In this document: positions 7,713 to 8,658 of the stretch, in pieces
Position numbering within the stretch: the first letter of the stretch is position 1
How the letters are laid out: every line of letters starts with the position of its first letter
Assembly (NCBI GenBank): GCA_007131045.1
Contig: SLRI01000210.1
Location: 1-8,658, forward strand
Direction: 5' to 3'
From: Rhodospirillales bacterium
GTDB taxonomy: Bacteria; Pseudomonadota; Alphaproteobacteria; Geminicoccales; Geminicoccaceae
DNA length: 8,658 nt
The notes under the pieces: generated by a model
Databases searched by the model: none
What the model was told of the DNA's origin: nothing
What the model saw: the letters and a program-made list of their open reading frames with translations, nothing else
Translations under genes and position numbers: made by a program

Positions 7713-7919
7713 GCCGACTTCGTCGCCGTCGACAGCCACGAGCCCTATGCGCTCGCCCTGCCGCTCGGCGACACCACCTTCCGCCTCGCCGTCGACAGCG
7801 CGCTCAGCCGCATCTTCCGCTCGGAGACCATCGAGCGGACCTACACCGCCAGCTTCTGGGATATCGAGTCCGGCGACCTGCTCCGCGCCCTCAACCTCTT
7901 GAGCGCCGTCCCCGACTGA
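7713..7919 (+). pseudogene. C-terminal remnant of a family-3 (amino-acid type) ABC transporter solute-binding protein
   Basis: Frame +, ending at TGA 7917-7919, reads ADFVAVDSHEPYALALPLGD, then TFRLAVDSALSRIFRSETIE and further to LNLLSAVPD. This closely resembles the C-terminal end of SBP_bac_3 proteins (GltI/glutamate-aspartate binding type), where an EPYAL.LPRGD..FRLAV..ALSRLYRSGEI pattern is followed by a short tail ending near L.ALPE. Recognition is from memory of the family. The open frame begins at the pccA stop (7671) and has no ATG, GTG or early TTG start, no signal peptide and none of the N-terminal two-thirds of such proteins (about 250-300 residues expected). The usual IY..WFG motif is altered to TYTASFWD. 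It is therefore probably a decayed leftover of a rearrangement or deletion; the junction lies between 7674 and about 7712. Confidence 0.74.
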
Positions 7920-8101
7920 CGACGATCTAGGCATAATAGCCTATTTCGATCCCGACGTCAACGCCCGCCCGGGTTCACTCGGCAAAACGGCACCAGCCCG
8001 ACCGGCGCCTTTGCCCCGGCCGCCCGATAGCGCCCCTGAAATCATCCAAGCCCCTGCGACGCAACACTGAATCTCCCGCCCCTGCGACAAGCTGTCCCCG
8101 T

Positions 8102-8194
8102 GGGTTCGTTCGCAAAAGTCGGGTTCGATCGCTCTCCAGCCGGGTTCGTTCGTCGATTCGGTGGGTTCGTTCGTCGATTTCCCGGGTTCGTTCG
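8102..8194. repeat. Array of five GGGTTCG(T/A)TCG cores, mostly at 21-bp period
   Basis: Copies at 8102-8112, 8121-8131 (one mismatch, A for T), 8142-8152, 8163-8173 and 8184-8194. Start-to-start distances are 19, 21, 21 and 21 bp. The third and fourth copies share the following TCGATT; otherwise the roughly 10-bp spacers differ. A degenerate outlier (two mismatches) is at 7971-7981. The period equals two helical turns, so all cores face the same side of the DNA, as in arrays bound by a cooperative protein (iterons, partition sites, operators). No replication or partition gene is in view. The spacing and short cores do not fit CRISPR. Confidence 0.85.
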
Positions 8195-8222
8195 TAGCCG
8201 AATCGGGCGAAATGTGTCGTTT

Positions 8223-8253
8223 TATGCGCCATAAGGAATCATGATGGCGCATA
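8223..8253. repeat. Perfect 10-bp inverted repeat
   Basis: TATGCGCCAT (8223-8232) and ATGGCGCATA (8244-8253) are exact reverse complements separated by 11 bases (8233-8243). The right arm overlaps the beginning of the 31-bp tandem repeat. It could form a hairpin or be an operator-like site. No T run follows on either strand that would make it an intrinsic terminator. Confidence 0.8.
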
Positions 8254-8363
8254 TATCGACTCATTTCTCGGGTCAGGTGTCATATACCGACTCGTTTCTC
8301 GGGTTATGTGTCGTATAGCGGCACAACCCGAGACGGAATGAGTCGATATATGACGCATGATTC
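8236..8363. repeat. 128-bp imperfect palindrome with 38-base arms
   Basis: The left arm (8236-8273) and right arm (8326-8363) share three ordered blocks in inverted orientation: GAATCATG (8236-8243 against 8356-8363), CATATATCGACTCATT (8250-8265 against 8337-8352) and CTCGGGT (8267-8273 against 8326-8332). Thirty-one positions match exactly, and the small gaps between blocks balance so that both arms are 38 bases. The 52-base centre contains most of the second copy of the 31-bp tandem repeat. This could be a miniature inverted-repeat element, a remnant of a larger element, or a binding region for the downstream gene's regulator. No flanking target-site duplication was recognised. Confidence 0.82.
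8251..8312 (+). repeat. 31-bp tandem duplication (two copies, 27/31 identical)
   Basis: The first unit spans 8251-8281 and the second 8282-8312, directly adjacent. Both contain the core CGACTC(A/G)TTTCTCGGGT and end in GTGTC. The four differences are at unit positions 6, 13, 24 and 26. A partial extra copy of the unit's end (CGGG.....TGTGTC) is at 8204-8218, and a third copy in inverted orientation forms the right arm of the 128-bp palindrome. Confidence 0.87.
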
Positions 8364-8393
8364 TCTCGTTTGTGTGCGGGCATACGATTCGGG

Positions 8394-8408
8394 ATAAGCC
8401 TTGCTTAT
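8394..8408. promoter_or_regulatory. Small palindrome upstream of the methyltransferase gene
   Basis: ATAAGC (8394-8399) and GCTTAT (8403-8408) are a perfect 6-bp inverted repeat around a 3-base centre, 77 bases before the methyltransferase start. Its position and size would fit an operator or short hairpin in the leader. A 6-bp palindrome is also not rare by chance, and the nearby -10/-35 candidates are weak, so the assignment is tentative. Confidence 0.3.
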
Positions 8409-8484
8409 GGCCTCGGAGTGGCGGCTTCGGCTTGCCTGGCGGGCGTCCTCTCGGCACAACTCGGGCGATGGCGAGAGGGTTTCG

Positions 8485-8658
8485 ATGAAGGTTGCGGGGC
8501 TTTTTGCCGGGATCGGCGGGCTCGAGCTCGGGTTGGACGCGGCCGGGCACCAGGCCGTGCTGACTTGTGAGAGTTGGCCGCCGGCGCGGGCCGTGCTGCG
8601 GTGCCGGTTCGCCGGCGTGGCCGATCATCCGGACGTCACCACGCTGACGGCGCTGCCG
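8485..8658 (+). CDS. DNA (cytosine-5-)-methyltransferase, N-terminal part, cut by the window edge
   Basis: The 58 visible codons read MKVAGLFAGIGGLELGLDAA, then a stretch containing LTCESWPPARAVLRCRF and VADHPDVTTLTALP. FAGIGG (residues 7-12) is motif I, the S-adenosylmethionine site of C5 cytosine methyltransferases. The acidic E29 after VLTC matches motif II, and the following A..VL..RF and D(V)T pattern matches the usual run up to motif III. The catalytic PC motif (IV) and the target-recognition domain lie outside the window, so neither activity nor recognition sequence can be judged. The ATG at 8485 has AGAGGG five bases upstream. It could be the modification half of a restriction-modification system, a solitary methyltransferase or part of a larger defence locus. 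The repeat-rich upstream region and the neighbouring gene remnant suggest an acquired segment (inference). Confidence 0.9.
   Translation, partial: MKVAGLFAGIGGLELGLDAAGHQAVLTCESWPPARAVLRCRFAGVADHPDVTTLTALP

Larger units (their letters stand above)
7920..8484. other. Non-coding repeat-rich stretch between the binding-protein remnant and the methyltransferase
   Basis: No credible gene is seen in these 565 bases. The first part (7920-8100) is GC-rich and contains an 11-bp direct repeat GCCCCTGCGAC (8050-8060 and 8078-8088) and one degenerate copy of the later repeat core (GGGTTCACTCG, 7971-7981). From 8102 to 8363 there are tandem and inverted repeats, described as separate entries, and base composition becomes visibly more A/T-rich around 8210-8395. 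Two overlapping minus-strand open frames (8264-7941 and 8232-7975) run through the repeats. They lack ribosome sites and recognisable domains, so I do not call them genes. Confidence 0.7.

Noticed and set aside
7666..7902. 78-codon plus-strand open frame starting inside the end of pccA
   Set aside because: It is Ser/Pro/Arg-rich with no similarity I recognise; the alternative frame shows clear binding-protein similarity.
5484..7934. 816-codon open frame on the minus strand opposite pccA
   Set aside because: It is a by-product of high-GC codon bias: the plus frame has complete PccA motifs, and the antisense translation is low-complexity with no recognisable domain.
7928..7943. Short palindrome TAGGC-ATAATA-GCCTA as a terminator for the upstream genes
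   Set aside because: The stem is only 5 bp and only three T follow, which is too weak to call a terminator.
8102..8194. CRISPR array
   Set aside because: The cores are only 11 bp with about 10-bp spacers and there are no cas genes; this does not fit repeat or spacer lengths of CRISPR.
8239..8628. 129-codon minus-strand open frame across the palindrome and antisense to the methyltransferase start
   Set aside because: It overlaps the well-supported methyltransferase motif I, and its C-terminal part is simply a translation of the inverted repeats.

Overview
The window is high-GC with dense, codon-biased genes. Gene content and sequence style (a TAXI-type TRAP transporter, a PccB/PccA pair and a remnant of an alphaproteobacterial-style amino-acid-binding protein) suggest an alphaproteobacterium, perhaps of the Rhodospirillales/Geminicoccales type. 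The phylum-level guess is moderately firm and the order-level guess is weak.

Left part (1-3943, minus strand): a three-gene TAXI-TRAP transport operon read right to left. A probable sigma70 promoter (TTGACA-16-TATAGT, 3943-3916) drives a periplasmic TAXI solute-binding protein (3889-2918). A strong intrinsic terminator follows directly (2910-2873). Next come a fused 4TM/12TM TRAP permease with a C-terminal periplasmic DUF3394 domain (2825-192) and a UspA-type universal stress protein that runs off the left edge (181-1). The terminator between binding protein and permease probably sets their expression ratio.

Middle (4055-7673, plus strand): divergent from the transporter lies propionyl-CoA carboxylase. 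It consists of pccB (carboxyltransferase, 510 aa) and pccA (biotin carboxylase + BT + biotinyl carrier, 661 aa), separated by 100 bases that hold a 10-bp GC hairpin. All catalytic motifs and the biotinylated lysine are present. Together they convert propionyl-CoA to methylmalonyl-CoA; no mutase or epimerase gene is visible.

Right part (7674-8658): the orderly metabolic region ends. Directly after the pccA stop, in the same frame, is a start-less C-terminal fragment of a family-3 amino-acid-binding protein (a gene remnant). About 565 bases without a credible gene follow (7920-8484). They carry layered repeats: five GGGTTCG(T/A)TCG cores at a mostly 21-bp period, a 10-bp perfect inverted repeat, a 31-bp tandem duplication, and a third copy of the 31-bp unit in inverted orientation that forms a 128-bp imperfect palindrome. 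A DNA cytosine-5 methyltransferase gene then begins (8485) and is cut by the window edge. The gene remnant, the repeats and the methyltransferase together look like the edge of an accessory (restriction-modification, defence or mobile) region next to a core metabolic locus. This repeat region is the least explained part of the window.
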